The notes under the pieces were generated by a model. The model did not search any database and was not told where the DNA came from. It worked only from the letters and a program-made list of their open reading frames with translations. Positions 1 through 9,315 of a stretch of DNA of 64,000 nt are shown piece by piece. The DNA lies in contig NW_004457592.1 in the NCBI RefSeq assembly GCF_000313135.1, positions 445,760 through 509,759 of the forward strand, given 5' to 3'. The first letter of the stretch is position 1; each line of letters starts with the position of its first letter. Made by a program: the position numbers and the translations under genes. The DNA is from Acanthamoeba castellanii str. Neff. Its lineage: Eukaryota; Discosea; Longamoebia; Acanthamoebidae.

Positions 1-59
1 TAATATAAGCATCAACATAGCGAACAATAGATGCGAACTATACATCAACATAGCGAACA

Positions 60-2285
60 TTATCCGCAGGAGGGGCGAGAACCTTCGATGATGATGGTGG
101 CGTAGGTGCGGGCGGCGTGATTGAAGTCGTGGGCCAGGTCCTTGAGCGCGTGGTAGCGGTCGATGAGGGAGCGGTCGTCGCCCTCATTGACCCAGAGAAT
201 GTCCTGGAATGTGCCGTTCCAGTCCATGCACTTGCCGTATCCGGTGTTGGGCGGCTTCCGGCGCTTGCCCTTGGGCGAGGGCGACTTGGCGGTGGTGGAG
301 GCGGAGGCGGAGGCGGCCAGGACGACCGGCGCCGAACGGGTGACCTTCATCGGCGTGGCGTGCGGGTCGACGAGCTTGGGCTGCGTCGACTTGATGAGCT
401 GGAGCGAGAGCTCCTGCAGCTGCTGTAGCGTGCGCAACTGGAGCACCTCCTTCAGCTCCTCCTGCTCGTCCGACTGCGCCCGAAAACTTAACAACTGACA
501 CATGACACACGACGACACACGACGACACACGACGACACACAACAGGCACGACGACGAAGGGAAGAGAAGGAAACCTTGGCGAGCTGCTTGCCATCTTCGA
601 GAATGTGCAGGTACTGTTTGGCGAAGGTCGCGAGCACCTCCTCGAACCCGTTCGGTTGCCCCGATGTCACATAGTTTGTCGCCTGCTCATCATCACCGGA
701 GCTGTCGCTGTCGCTGCTGCCGATGCTGCCGTCGTCGCTGTCCGAATCCGAGTCCGAGCTCGAGTCACTCCCACTCTCTGCGTTTTAATTCGTCCATAAG
801 TGTGCGCGTGTGCGATCGCGTGCGTGCGTGTGCGGTGGACGTACCGACGAACCCACCGTAGAAGTTGGTCCCTTCCTGGTCCTCCACGGTCCCCGAGGAG
901 TCGGCGACCACCCGATCGGTTTGATTGTTGGTGCTTGGGTCGGTCGCCGCGTCAACCCCTGCCTTCGCCGCAGTCCGCGTCTTCGCTGTGGCGCTGGTGG
1001 TCGCGTCGTCGCTCCAACACCCAAACGAGTCCTCGCCGTCGTCATCTTCTTCCTCCATGTCGACACCCGTGCCCACATAGAACCCCTCCGCCTCGTCGTC
1101 TTCCTCCTCCTCGCCTTCGTTCTTTGTCTTCGTCTTCGTTTTCTTGCGCCGCCGCGATATCACCTTGTCGTCGTCGGCCTCCAGCCCGACAACCTTGCCA
1201 GGCGCCGCCGCCGATGCCGACGATGCCAATCCGCGGCCGGCCGTGTGGCCTCCGCCCGGGAGCACCACCCCGTCGTCGCTCCGGCCCATCGCCACACCGT
1301 GGAGGCCTCGTCGGGTGGGCGTGATCGGGAAGCTGCCGCTGCCGCTGCTGTGCTTGGTCGAGAGCGACGACGACCGATCGTCGCTCTCGGTGTCGATCTC
1401 GTCGGTGGCGAGCAGCGACACGCCCATCATGCCGCCGTCGCGCGCGCGCTTCATGGCCGCCTGCGAGCGGGTGAGCAGCAGCACGTTGGACTCGCCGCTG
1501 CCGGACTCGGTCAGGCTGTACTGGCGGTCGAAGTCGGACGACGCGGCGCCGATAGTGGGCGATCGGGAGGAGGGCGGCGTGACGACGAGCGAGAGCGCGG
1601 GCTCCTGGGCCTGCTGGTCCATCTTGATGAAGAAGTCCTGCAGGAGCGAGTTCATGGAGATCGAGCGTTGCTTGCGTATCCGCAGCTTCCCCTTCGCGTA
1701 GCCTCGGCTGTCGTCGTCGCTATCGCTGCCGTCGCTTTCGCTGTCACTGCCGTCTTCGCTCTCAGTATCGCTGTCGCTTTCACTTTCGCTTTCGCTCTTC
1801 TTCGCTTTCTTCCCCTTCTTTTTTCGCTTCTTGAGCTTGGCCTCGAGTTCGGCGATCGCCTTGTCGGCGCCCTTGCCTCCTCCTCCCTTCTTCGCAGATG
1901 CCGCCGCCGCCGCCGCATTCTTCTTCTCCTTCTTGTTGTTTTCCTTCTTTTCCTTTTCCTTTCTGTTGTTTTCCTTCTTCTTCTCCCTCTTGCTCCTGCT
2001 GTCGATAAGCGGCGACGACGGTGGAGACGAGGCCGTCGTCGTCGACTTGTCGCCGTCCATCTTGAATTTGATCTTCAGCTCGGGCTCCGACAGCGACGGC
2101 GAATCGGCCTTGCTGCCGCTGGTGGTGCTGCTCGTCGTGCTTCCATCCTTGGAGCGGAGGCGGTTGATGAAGGCGCGCGGCAGCCGGCTGCGCGACTTGT
2201 CCTTGCGCGTCTCTGAGGTCTTGAACGTAGCGCTCTTTGTCATCGACTGGTACAGGAAGGTCGCATCCAGATACGGGTTGTTCAT
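60..2285 (-). CDS. Charged low-complexity protein of unknown function, 3 exons
   Basis: I join three exons, 2285-845, 777-575 and 494-60, with GT-AG borders and phases that agree, giving about 692 residues. The N-terminal part is Ser/Thr rich, followed by a long Lys/Arg/Glu stretch with an alanine run, a lysine-rich patch, and then an acidic Ser-Glu-Asp tract encoded near 1700-1800. The middle is disordered-looking with further acidic blocks. The C-terminal exon looks more folded: a Leu/Gln-rich amphipathic segment (LRTLQQLQELSLQL), then KCMDWNGTFQDILWV and a helical end (YHALKDLAHDF). The basic-then-acidic layout would suit a nuclear or scaffold protein, but that is inference. The start is the ATG right after a repeat-rich 5' UTR intron. 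I do not recognise the family. Confidence 0.65.
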
Positions 2286-3410
2286 TCTCCTGTCGAATTC
2301 GATGACACGACACACGCGACACGACACGACACACGACACACGGCACACGCGACACGACACGACACGACACGACACGACACGACACGACACGACACGACAC
2401 GACACGACACGACACGACACGACATCACGCACGCCCGCACGCACGCAGCCAAAGAAAAAAGGAACATGAGCATGACGGCACGAGGGTGCGGCGAGGCACA
2501 ACTCGAAGAAACAGAACACGAGCGCAGAAAATTATACTTTAGCCTCGTGGGTGTAGGGTGTGCAAATAATAAGTAGAAACGGAACTTGTGCGGGTTATGG
2601 TAATCAGAACAACCTGATCTATTAAAAACGTAAATAAATCCGGACCGGTTGCCAATCGCGAGAAAATCGAATCTTTGGGCGGGGGGGGGGCAAAGAGCGA
2701 AAGCGAAAACGATGAGAAGGAGTGGCAGGAGGAACCAAATCAAATTGTGAGAGGGGGGATAGACAAAGATCATTATTTTTTAATAAATAAAATCGATAAA
2801 TCGTACGACGTATCGAAAACGGGGGGGGGACGAAACATACCCGTACGCGCTCTCGAGAGCAACGGGGCCGCCTTACCTTCCGTTTCCCCTTCTTCCTCTT
2901 CCTCTCGCTCGCGGCCCGCAGCGTACGGCGTGTGTTGTATGGTGTGTTCGCGCGGTCCACCAGACCACCAACCACGTACTCTTCGTCCACCGTTCCGCCG
3001 TCGGATCAGCGCTCTCCAATTTCAGCTGACCAGTCGCCCGTGCGCTAATGACATTCCCCAAATTTTCAGCCTCGCCCAATCATTTCGGCTTCCACGCTCA
3101 GGAATTTGAAAAATGACCACTCCGCAGCATGGTAACGAAATTACTTTGGCGGTGTTCGCGTTGCCAGTTCTGGTCAGGAGTGACGAGCCGAGACAAGTCG
3201 TCATGTTCACCGTCGCCACCGCCGTCGCCGCCCTGATCACCGGCGCCAGTGGCTGGCTGCGACCTCCGCAAGGACGCGCAACCCCCTTTGCCCCGTGGGC
3301 CGCTGCGCGCGAAAAAAAGTAGACTGAATTAATTCGAGGAATGGGAAAAGCCACCGTTGGCTTTCCCACACAAGATCTTCAACCAGCGCACAAGCGACAA
3401 CCACAAAAAG
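2286..3410. other. Intergenic stretch with 5' UTR intron of the left gene
   Basis: About 1.1 kb lies between two divergent genes. The part next to 2285 holds a repeat-rich probable 5' UTR intron of the minus-strand gene. The rest has AT-rich segments around 2520-2650 and 2770-2800 and G-runs near 2680 and 2820. A 69-codon ORF at 3113-3322 has no recognisable domain, and I do not call it. No RNA gene is visible. Confidence 0.5.
2316..2424. repeat. (ACACG)n microsatellite
   Basis: Pentanucleotide ACACG repeats, nearly perfect over 2348-2424, with diverged copies before. They lie just upstream of the start codon at 2285, probably in a 5' UTR intron of the minus-strand gene, where the transcript would read GTGTC repeats. 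Confidence 0.85.
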
Positions 3411-4637
3411 ATGGAGAAGAGCGACGATGAAGGGGAAATGGAGATGGAGAGAATGGAAGAGGCAAACGAGGAAGAAGAGGAAGAGGAGGAGGAAATAGCA
3501 GAGGAGGAGAAGGAAGTTGTAGAGGGGGTGGTGTACTATGGGGAGTTGAAATGTCAAGCGCGCCGAGGCTCCGGCAAGGCGTGCACGAACAACGCCTACT
3601 TCGCACAACCCAAGATCCCCTCAGGCGGCCTCGCTTCCTTCCTCACCGCCAAACATCGAAACAATATCAAAATGAATTCTAATAAGAAAAATAAGAAGAC
3701 AAACAAAAACACACAAAACCAAGAAAAAAAGAACAATAATTCTACCAAAACAGATAACCACAACAAGGAGGAAGAGGAAGAGGGGGATGAAGTGGTGGTT
3801 GAAGAGAGGTTCCTGTGCGGCGTGCACGCCAAGGACAAACTGGGCCGGCGCCCTCTGCCCAAGCGCGACCCCAAGGACCGGAAGAGAATCGAGCAGCAGC
3901 GGAACGAGGCCGACCGGGCCGCCGTCGAGCAGCACCGACAGCGCAACCAGGCGGCCGGCCGGCGCGGCGACGTCGTGCTCGAGCGGCTGCGGATGCTCAA
4001 GGCCCCGCGGCACCGCGAGGGCTACCTGCGGGTCTACCCCAACTTCAAGCACCAGAACAAGGCCGACGGCTTCGGCTGCGCGCGGCTGTCGCCCATGTCC
4101 CTCGGGCCCGTAGACCACGGCCAGCCCGACCTGCCGCCCGCGCTCAACATCGAGAACTTCCACCAGGGCACCAAGGTCTTCAAGGAGGAGATCGACGCCG
4201 AGGGCAACCCCGGGCCGCGCTACGTCGCCAACCGGCTGCGGTTCTACGAGGACCCGGTGCCGCACCGGCACAAGTACAGGGCCAGCGGGGGCGGCAACCG
4301 CAACATTCCCCTCTACTTTCTGTGGATCGATCGGCGCTACGGCAGCGAGCATCGCCTGACCTACGTCGAGAGCCGCCAGTTCTACTGCAACTTCTACGAG
4401 CGCCTGGCGTCGCAGGAGCCCGACTTCCAGAAGCTGGTGGAGATGGTGGAGGCCGGGACCAACCTGCAGCTGTGCGGCTACGACGCCCACCCGCTGCCCG
4501 AGGGCCAGACCATCGAGGGTGCCTACCTCGACCCGTCGGTGCCGTTCGGCCACGAGCGCGTGCTCTACGCCATGCTCCTCCTCCATGACCGACCTGACGA
4601 CTTTCCCTGGCGCAAGCACAAGACCTTTGATTTCTGA
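3411..4637 (+). CDS. Intronless protein resembling a giant-virus family, with N-terminal Cys/His cluster
   Basis: One uninterrupted frame of 408 codons in a region where nearly all genes have introns. The first 38 residues are almost all Glu/Asp/Met. Then come Cys48 and Cys58 (C-x9-C, ending CTNNAYF) and, after an insert, LCGVH (Cys136, His139), which together could bind zinc. Between these halves lies an Asn/Lys-rich run (about residues 81-130) encoded by AT-rich DNA without GT-AG borders, so it is a true insert. The C-terminal 230 residues are globular, with YFLWIDRRYGSEHRLTYV, QFYCNFYERLA, LQLCGYDAHPL, PFGHERVLYA and a final PWRKHKTFDF. From memory, this C-terminal pattern recurs in uncharacterised proteins of nucleocytoplasmic large DNA viruses. 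The likeness and any transfer are inference. Function is unknown. Confidence 0.7.
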   Translation: MEKSDDEGEMEMERMEEANEEEEEEEEEIAEEEKEVVEGVVYYGELKCQARRGSGKACTNNAYFAQPKIPSGGLASFLTAKHRNNIKMNSNKKNKKTNKNTQNQEKKNNNSTKTDNHNKEEEEEGDEVVVEERFLCGVHAKDKLGRRPLPKRDPKDRKRIEQQRNEADRAAVEQHRQRNQAAGRRGDVVLERLRMLKAPRHREGYLRVYPNFKHQNKADGFGCARLSPMSLGPVDHGQPDLPPALNIENFHQGTKVFKEEIDAEGNPGPRYVANRLRFYEDPVPHRHKYRASGGGNRNIPLYFLWIDRRYGSEHRLTYVESRQFYCNFYERLASQEPDFQKLVEMVEAGTNLQLCGYDAHPLPEGQTIEGAYLDPSVPFGHERVLYAMLLLHDRPDDFPWRKHKTFDF

Positions 4638-4806
4638 ACTGTTTGGTCTCCACAAAACATGTTTAGTGCGTCTTGGCAAGTTGTAGGTACAAAAGGGGGC
4701 TGTAGGGAGGGGCGTACTCGGTGTCGATGGGCACGCCAAGCTCGGCCCCGTGCTTCACCTGGTGTCGAGGTTGGGTTGGGTTTCCACACGATTACTCAAA
4801 AGCCAA

Positions 4807-7800
4807 TCAGCTCGTGGTCTCCTCGAGCTCCGGAGCCTCATCCTCTTCATGGTCGGAGTCCGGGAGGGGCGACTCGGTGTCGATGGGCACGCCAAGCTCG
4901 GCCACCAGCGCGAGCCATTCCGGTGCAAAGGTGGGCCTGGAAACCACCTCGTGAAGAATACGCCGGTACGGATCGCCGCCCAGCTTCGGGTCAGCGCCCA
5001 CTGTGGCAAGTGCATGGCACACGACACACACGACACACACGGCACACACGGCACACACGGCACACACACAACGAAATGAGACGTGTGCGGTGCAAGAGGG
5101 CGGGCGGAACGGCCACCACGTACGACGGACGAACAGGCGAGCGATATCAGCGAGCTCGTCAAAAGTCGTCTGTGTGGAGAGGTAGCGGAAGTTGAGCTCG
5201 TGAAGTTGGTAGAGGAGCTTGGTGAGCGGCGTGCACCCCTCCTCGTTAGTCACGTTGACATCGGCCCCGTGCTTCACCTGGTGTGGGTTGGGATGGTTGG
5301 GTTGGGGTGGTTGGGTTGGTGGTTGCCAACACGCGGAGCGCTGGGTACCAGAAGTTCGAGCGCCTGGCCTTGTTTGCCGACCCAAAAGCACGCCGTCTCT
5401 CCTCTGTCGTTTCGCTGGTTGGGGTCGGCCCCGTTCTACATCGCTCACGTGCGGTGAGACCCAGGTGTGGCATGCGTTATGAGCGCAACGAACACACGCA
5501 CACGCACACGCACACGCACACGCACACGCACACGCACACGCACACGCACACGCACACGCACACGCACACGCACACGCACACGCACACGCACACGCACACG
5601 CACGACGCACACGCACACGCACACGCACACGCACACACACACACGCACACGCACACGCACACACGGAGGGAGTACCTCGAGGAAGAACTTGAGCAGGTCC
5701 ATGGTCCGCTCCGTGTCCCTCTCAAATCGCCAATACCCCAGGAGCGATTTCAAGGTGGGATCTAAGCCGCGGTGGCGGGCGTCAATGTGCACTCCTACGC
5801 GGCGCAGCAGTACACGGGTCAGCCCGCACGGTGTGCGCCANNNNNNNNNNNNNNNNNNNNNTCAAGAAAGAACCGGACCATGTCCACCGACCCGTGCTGC
5901 GCCACGATTACCATGATATTCGCTGCGATACGTGCGTGTGCGTGTGCGTGTGCGTGTGCGTGTGCGTGTGCGTGTGCGTGTGCGTGTGCGTGCGTTGAGA
6001 CGATCAACCGAGCAGCAATAAAGGAGACGGACGAACGGAGTGCGCGTCGTACTCTCATGGCGGGGCACCTGCACGCCTTTGGCCACCAGCAGATCGAACA
6101 TGTCGCGCACGTGCTTGAAATGCTCCTCGGTTTCGGCCGGGTTCTCTTTTGCAAAGGAATAGCTGGCGGTTGTCTATGTTCCACCGAGCGCGCGCATTAG
6201 AGCATAAGATATATAAGTTAGATACATACAATTATAAGAAAAACTAATATGTATAAGCATTAATGTTTATAAGGCGTGGGTTGTCGCACTTCCAATAGGT
6301 CGGCACGATGGTCCATGGGCAGGCCAATGGCGTCGATCAGCATCTCCAGAAGAGCGACGATTTCTGCCGAGGGTTTGCAGCGCTGTTCAAGACACTGTGA
6401 GCACCACAGCCAAGGCCACACGCCACACGCCACACGCCACACGCCACACGCCACACGCCACACGCCACACGCCACACGCCACACGCCACACGCCACACGC
6501 CACACGCCGCCGCAATTGTCGATACGAACTTGGAGAAGGCAGGTGAGTGCATCTTTTGGGTGTGGTCCGCCGGTGGTGGCGCGCACGTTGGCGCCCTTGG
6601 CCAGCAGGAACTCGACGAACTCCTTCCGACACTGGATCAGCTGCAGAACTCGCAGCAGCGGCGTGCTCGTCATCGAACTGTGGGGCACCACGGCGTCCAT
6701 GATGCCGGGGCCAAAGTGTTCGAGGAACAGTTGGACCATGTCGGGCAGCTGGCACTCGCAGGCCAGGAAGAACGGCGGCACCGTCACAAGGTACTGTCCC
6801 CCCCCCCGCGCGCTTCAGCCAACAATAGATTTGCAAAGAACGAAGAGCGAAAGAAAGAAAGAAAAAAAGAACGAAGAAGAACGAAAGGATGGGATGTTTG
6901 GCTCCGAACCTGTTGGTCGATGGAGCGGACGGGCTCGTTGGCGGCTCCGAGTTCAAGCAGCAGGCGCGCGGTCGAAAGCTTGTCGTGCTTCACCGCCCAG
7001 TGCAGTGGTGCGAGTCTGGTGACGCGGTGAACCTGGTTGACATCTAACGCGACACGCACACGCACACGCACACGCAGGTGTGAGCGAGCACTCTGGATAC
7101 ACTCGGCGGCGAATGTGTCGCCTGTGTGACCAACGCACCAGCGCCTTTGGCGACCAGGAACCGAACCATGGCCTCACGATCCTTTTCCACGGCCAGCTGG
7201 AGCGGCGTGTTGCCGAAACGATCAGGCACGTTGAGGTACTTCGCGTCGCCCTCGTCGCCGTCCTCCTTGTCGTCCTTGCTGCCACCCTCAGCATTGGCGG
7301 CGCTGGCGGCGGCCTCATCGTCGCGGTGGAAGGTGGTGCCCTTTCCCTGGCGCGCCAGGTCGAGGAGCACTTGCACGATCTGTGCTTTTCTCCACTCAAA
7401 TCAGAATATATGAATAAAAAATAGAGAAAATAAATAAATAAATAAATAAATAGAGAACGTGACGCACACGAGTATGACCGGCGGCGGCGGCCTGGTGCAG
7501 AATGGGGATGGTGTTCTTGCGCTTGACCTTGCCCTTGCCCTTCGGCGCGCCACCCCTGCCGTCGCCACCACCGCCGCCACCCGTCAGTTGCGAGAGCTCC
7601 TCGCTGCTCGCTCCGTGCCTCAACAACACCTGCCGCCGCACGACATACACGAAACGCACGACACACACGACACACACGAAAAAATTGATTAGTTGTCATC
7701 GAAACGGCAAGTTGAGGTTGGTGGTTGCACGGACCTCGACGAGGTCGAGCTGGCCGGTCTGCACGGCGGCGCCGATCGGCGTCACGCCCGACGAGTTGCG

Positions 7801-8533
7801 CTGGTGCACGTTGAAGCCGGCCTCGGCGAGCACCTGCACCGTGGCCGGGCTCCCGCTGGCCACCGCCAGGTGCAGCGGGTACAGGCCCGAGCCGGCGTAG
7901 TCGAACGTCTCTGCGCTCCGGAACTGGCACCCATCGGCCAGCACGCGCGCACACAATCGGTGGAGGCCGCACGCGCACGCCACTCTGCACCGCAAGCACG
8001 AAAGAAGCACGAAAGAAGAACGAAGAACAACGAGATGAGGCGACTCAGTGTGTCAGTCACACTTGACGGCAAGACCGGCGGTGTGGGAGTGGGCACTTGA
8101 GGAGTTCGAGGGCGCGGGCTTCGGGTGTGAGGTCGGCGCGGTTGGCCGTCTGGTGTGCACGCCTGGCCGCCTTCACGCACCGGCTCCGCCATGACCCTGC
8201 ACCCCACACCCGGTGTTAATAGTCGATTTTGTATCATAATGATAATAATAATAAGCAATAATAATAATAATAATAATAAGCAATAATAATAAGAAAGAAC
8301 GAACCGCGGGCGGCGGTGGTGGGGCGGGAGGGGCCTTGGCCGAGGTGGGCGCGGAAGACGGTGCGCCACGTGTGGTCGTCATGGCGGAGGGCGTCGGCCC
8401 AGGCCCGCTGCACGGCCTCCACGCGCACCAGGTCGGCCGGCTCAAGGAAGCCCACGATGTGGAGGAACAGCTCCAGTGCCAGGTCGCCCACGCCCGCCTC
8501 CACCACCTTGCAGTCCTCCATCGCCTCCTCCAT
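4807..8533 (-). CDS. F-box / ankyrin-repeat protein, copy 1 (full length)
   Basis: About a dozen exons read from ATG 8533 to TGA 4809-4807. Exon 1 carries an F-box (LELFLHIVGFLEPADLVRVE) and the next a short linker. The rest are ankyrin repeats, e.g. GLYPLHLAVASGSPATVQVL, NTPLQLAVEKDREAMVRFL, LAPLHWAVKHDKLSTARLL and DMVQLFLEHFGPG. The last exon ends in an acidic tail (DSDHEEDEAPELEETTS). F-box proteins dock substrates on SCF ubiquitin ligases through Skp1, and ankyrin repeats would be the substrate reader. This role is known for the family and inferred here. Introns are filled with CACACG/GTGTGC repeats. An assembly gap falls inside one exon (5841-5861), so that repeat is incomplete. The gene is a near-identical inverted duplicate of 13230-15039. 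Confidence 0.82.
5489..5663. repeat. (CACACG)n microsatellite in an intron
   Basis: Hexanucleotide CACACG array, nearly perfect for over 100 bases, then slightly degenerate. It lies in an intron of the minus-strand F-box/ankyrin gene. Confidence 0.95.
5841..5861. other. Assembly gap (21 N)
   Basis: Twenty-one undetermined bases inside an ankyrin exon. The frame reads through if seven codons are assumed missing. Repeats of complementary sequence flank the exon on both sides. Confidence 0.98.
5929..5998. repeat. (GTGTGC)n microsatellite in an intron
   Basis: Hexanucleotide GTGTGC array, the reverse complement of the array at 5489-5663. Both lie in introns of the same gene on either side of the gapped exon. 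Confidence 0.95.
6416..6509. repeat. (CACACGC)n 7-bp tandem repeat in an intron
   Basis: About 13 perfect copies of a 7-base unit, CACACGC, in an intron of the F-box/ankyrin gene. Confidence 0.95.
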
Positions 8534-8641
8534 TGCTTGTGTGAAAATGAAGGTTGGAGTGCAAGAAAAAAAAAGAAATCCTAAAGCAATAAAAGATAAA
8601 AGCGGCCCATCTTTGTAGGATCACACAGTTTATCATTAATC
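8534..8641. promoter_or_regulatory. Short divergent promoter region
   Basis: Only 108 bases separate the start codons of the F-box/ankyrin gene (minus) and FKBP (plus), so the two promoters must overlap. An A/T motif, AATAAAAGATAAAAG, lies about 40-55 bases before the FKBP start and is a candidate TATA-type element. This is inferred from position only. Confidence 0.4.
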
Positions 8642-9184
8642 ATGGGCTACGAGAAGGAAGTTCTGGCTGAAGGAAGTGGCCCTACGCCCCAGAAGGGCCA
8701 GACGGTGACCGTCCACTGCACGGGCAACCTCACCAACCCCACCCGCAAGTTCTGGAGGTACACTACAACCCCCCCCCCTCAATGCACCTGATTCATTTCT
8801 GATCATCCACCGGCACGCAATCTACACAGCACCAAGGACACCAACACGCCGTTTTCCTTCGCCATTGGCCTTGGCAAGGTCATCCGAGGTGCGTGTACCA
8901 ACATGTGACATTGTAGATTAGTCCCTCATTTTTCATCTCTCGCCCATATAGGTTGGGATGAAGGCGTCGCCACGATGAAGAAGGGCGAGGTGGCTCGTCT
9001 CATCATGACCGGCGACTACGCCTACGGCGCCGCCGGCTTGTACGCCCCCACTCCCCCCCCCCTCCCTCTTCTCCACAGAACGAAACTCACAGTACGTGTG
9101 CGTGTTGACTCATGTAGCCCTGCCTGGGGCATCGGCCCCAACGCCACGCTCATGTTCGAGATGGAGGTCCTCGAGATCAAATGA
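8642..9184 (+). CDS. FKBP1: FKBP12-type peptidyl-prolyl isomerase, plant-like
   Basis: Four exons, 8642-8758, 8830-8888, 8952-9039 and 9118-9184, join in phase to a single FKBP domain of about 109 residues with no extensions, the usual length of FKBP12. Visible landmarks are GQTVTVHCTGNL, VIRGWDEGVATMKKGEVARL, DYAYGAAGFPAWGIGPN and the last strand TLMFEMEVLEIK. FKBPs catalyse cis-trans isomerisation at X-Pro bonds and are the receptor for FK506/rapamycin. The residue after KF is Trp (KFWSTKDT) where animal FKBP12 has the active-site Asp (KFDSS). Plant FKBP12 shows the same KFWSTKD and FPAWGI patterns, from memory. Expected to be cytosolic, since no signal peptide is seen. Confidence 0.95.
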
Positions 9185-9315
9185 ACGCGACCCAGGTGCA
9201 CGACGACTCCCCCGTCCACGAAGCAAACACGCCACTGCTGAAGTCGACTTCGCTTCGTTAGCAAAGAGAAACCTTTCATGGCCTTGAGGCTTTCACCTTC
9301 TTCTTGTTTTCGCCT

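Noticed and set aside
810..2216. 468-codon plus-strand frame opposite the first gene
   Set aside because: Antisense shadow in GC-rich DNA, with Arg/Leu/Val-rich composition and no domain. The minus strand has matching splice phases across three exons.
2348..2424. Long open frames encoding Val/Ser/Cys or Thr/His/Asp repeats
   Set aside because: They are translations of the (ACACG)n array, which is open in several frames. The same holds for Cys-Val and Thr-His strings in the arrays near 5490-5660, 16590, 29660, 35470, 50720, 55560, 55890 and 58810.
3113..3322. 69-codon ORF between the first two genes
   Set aside because: No domain, no promoter element and no neighbour evidence. Its length is expected by chance.
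3596..3800. AT-rich segment as an intron of the intronless gene
   Set aside because: No GT donor lies at its left edge in a suitable place, and the frame stays open throughout, so it is a coding insert.
3621..4739. 372-codon minus-strand frame opposite the intronless gene
   Set aside because: Antisense shadow. The plus frame carries the conserved-looking motifs and a normal ATG.
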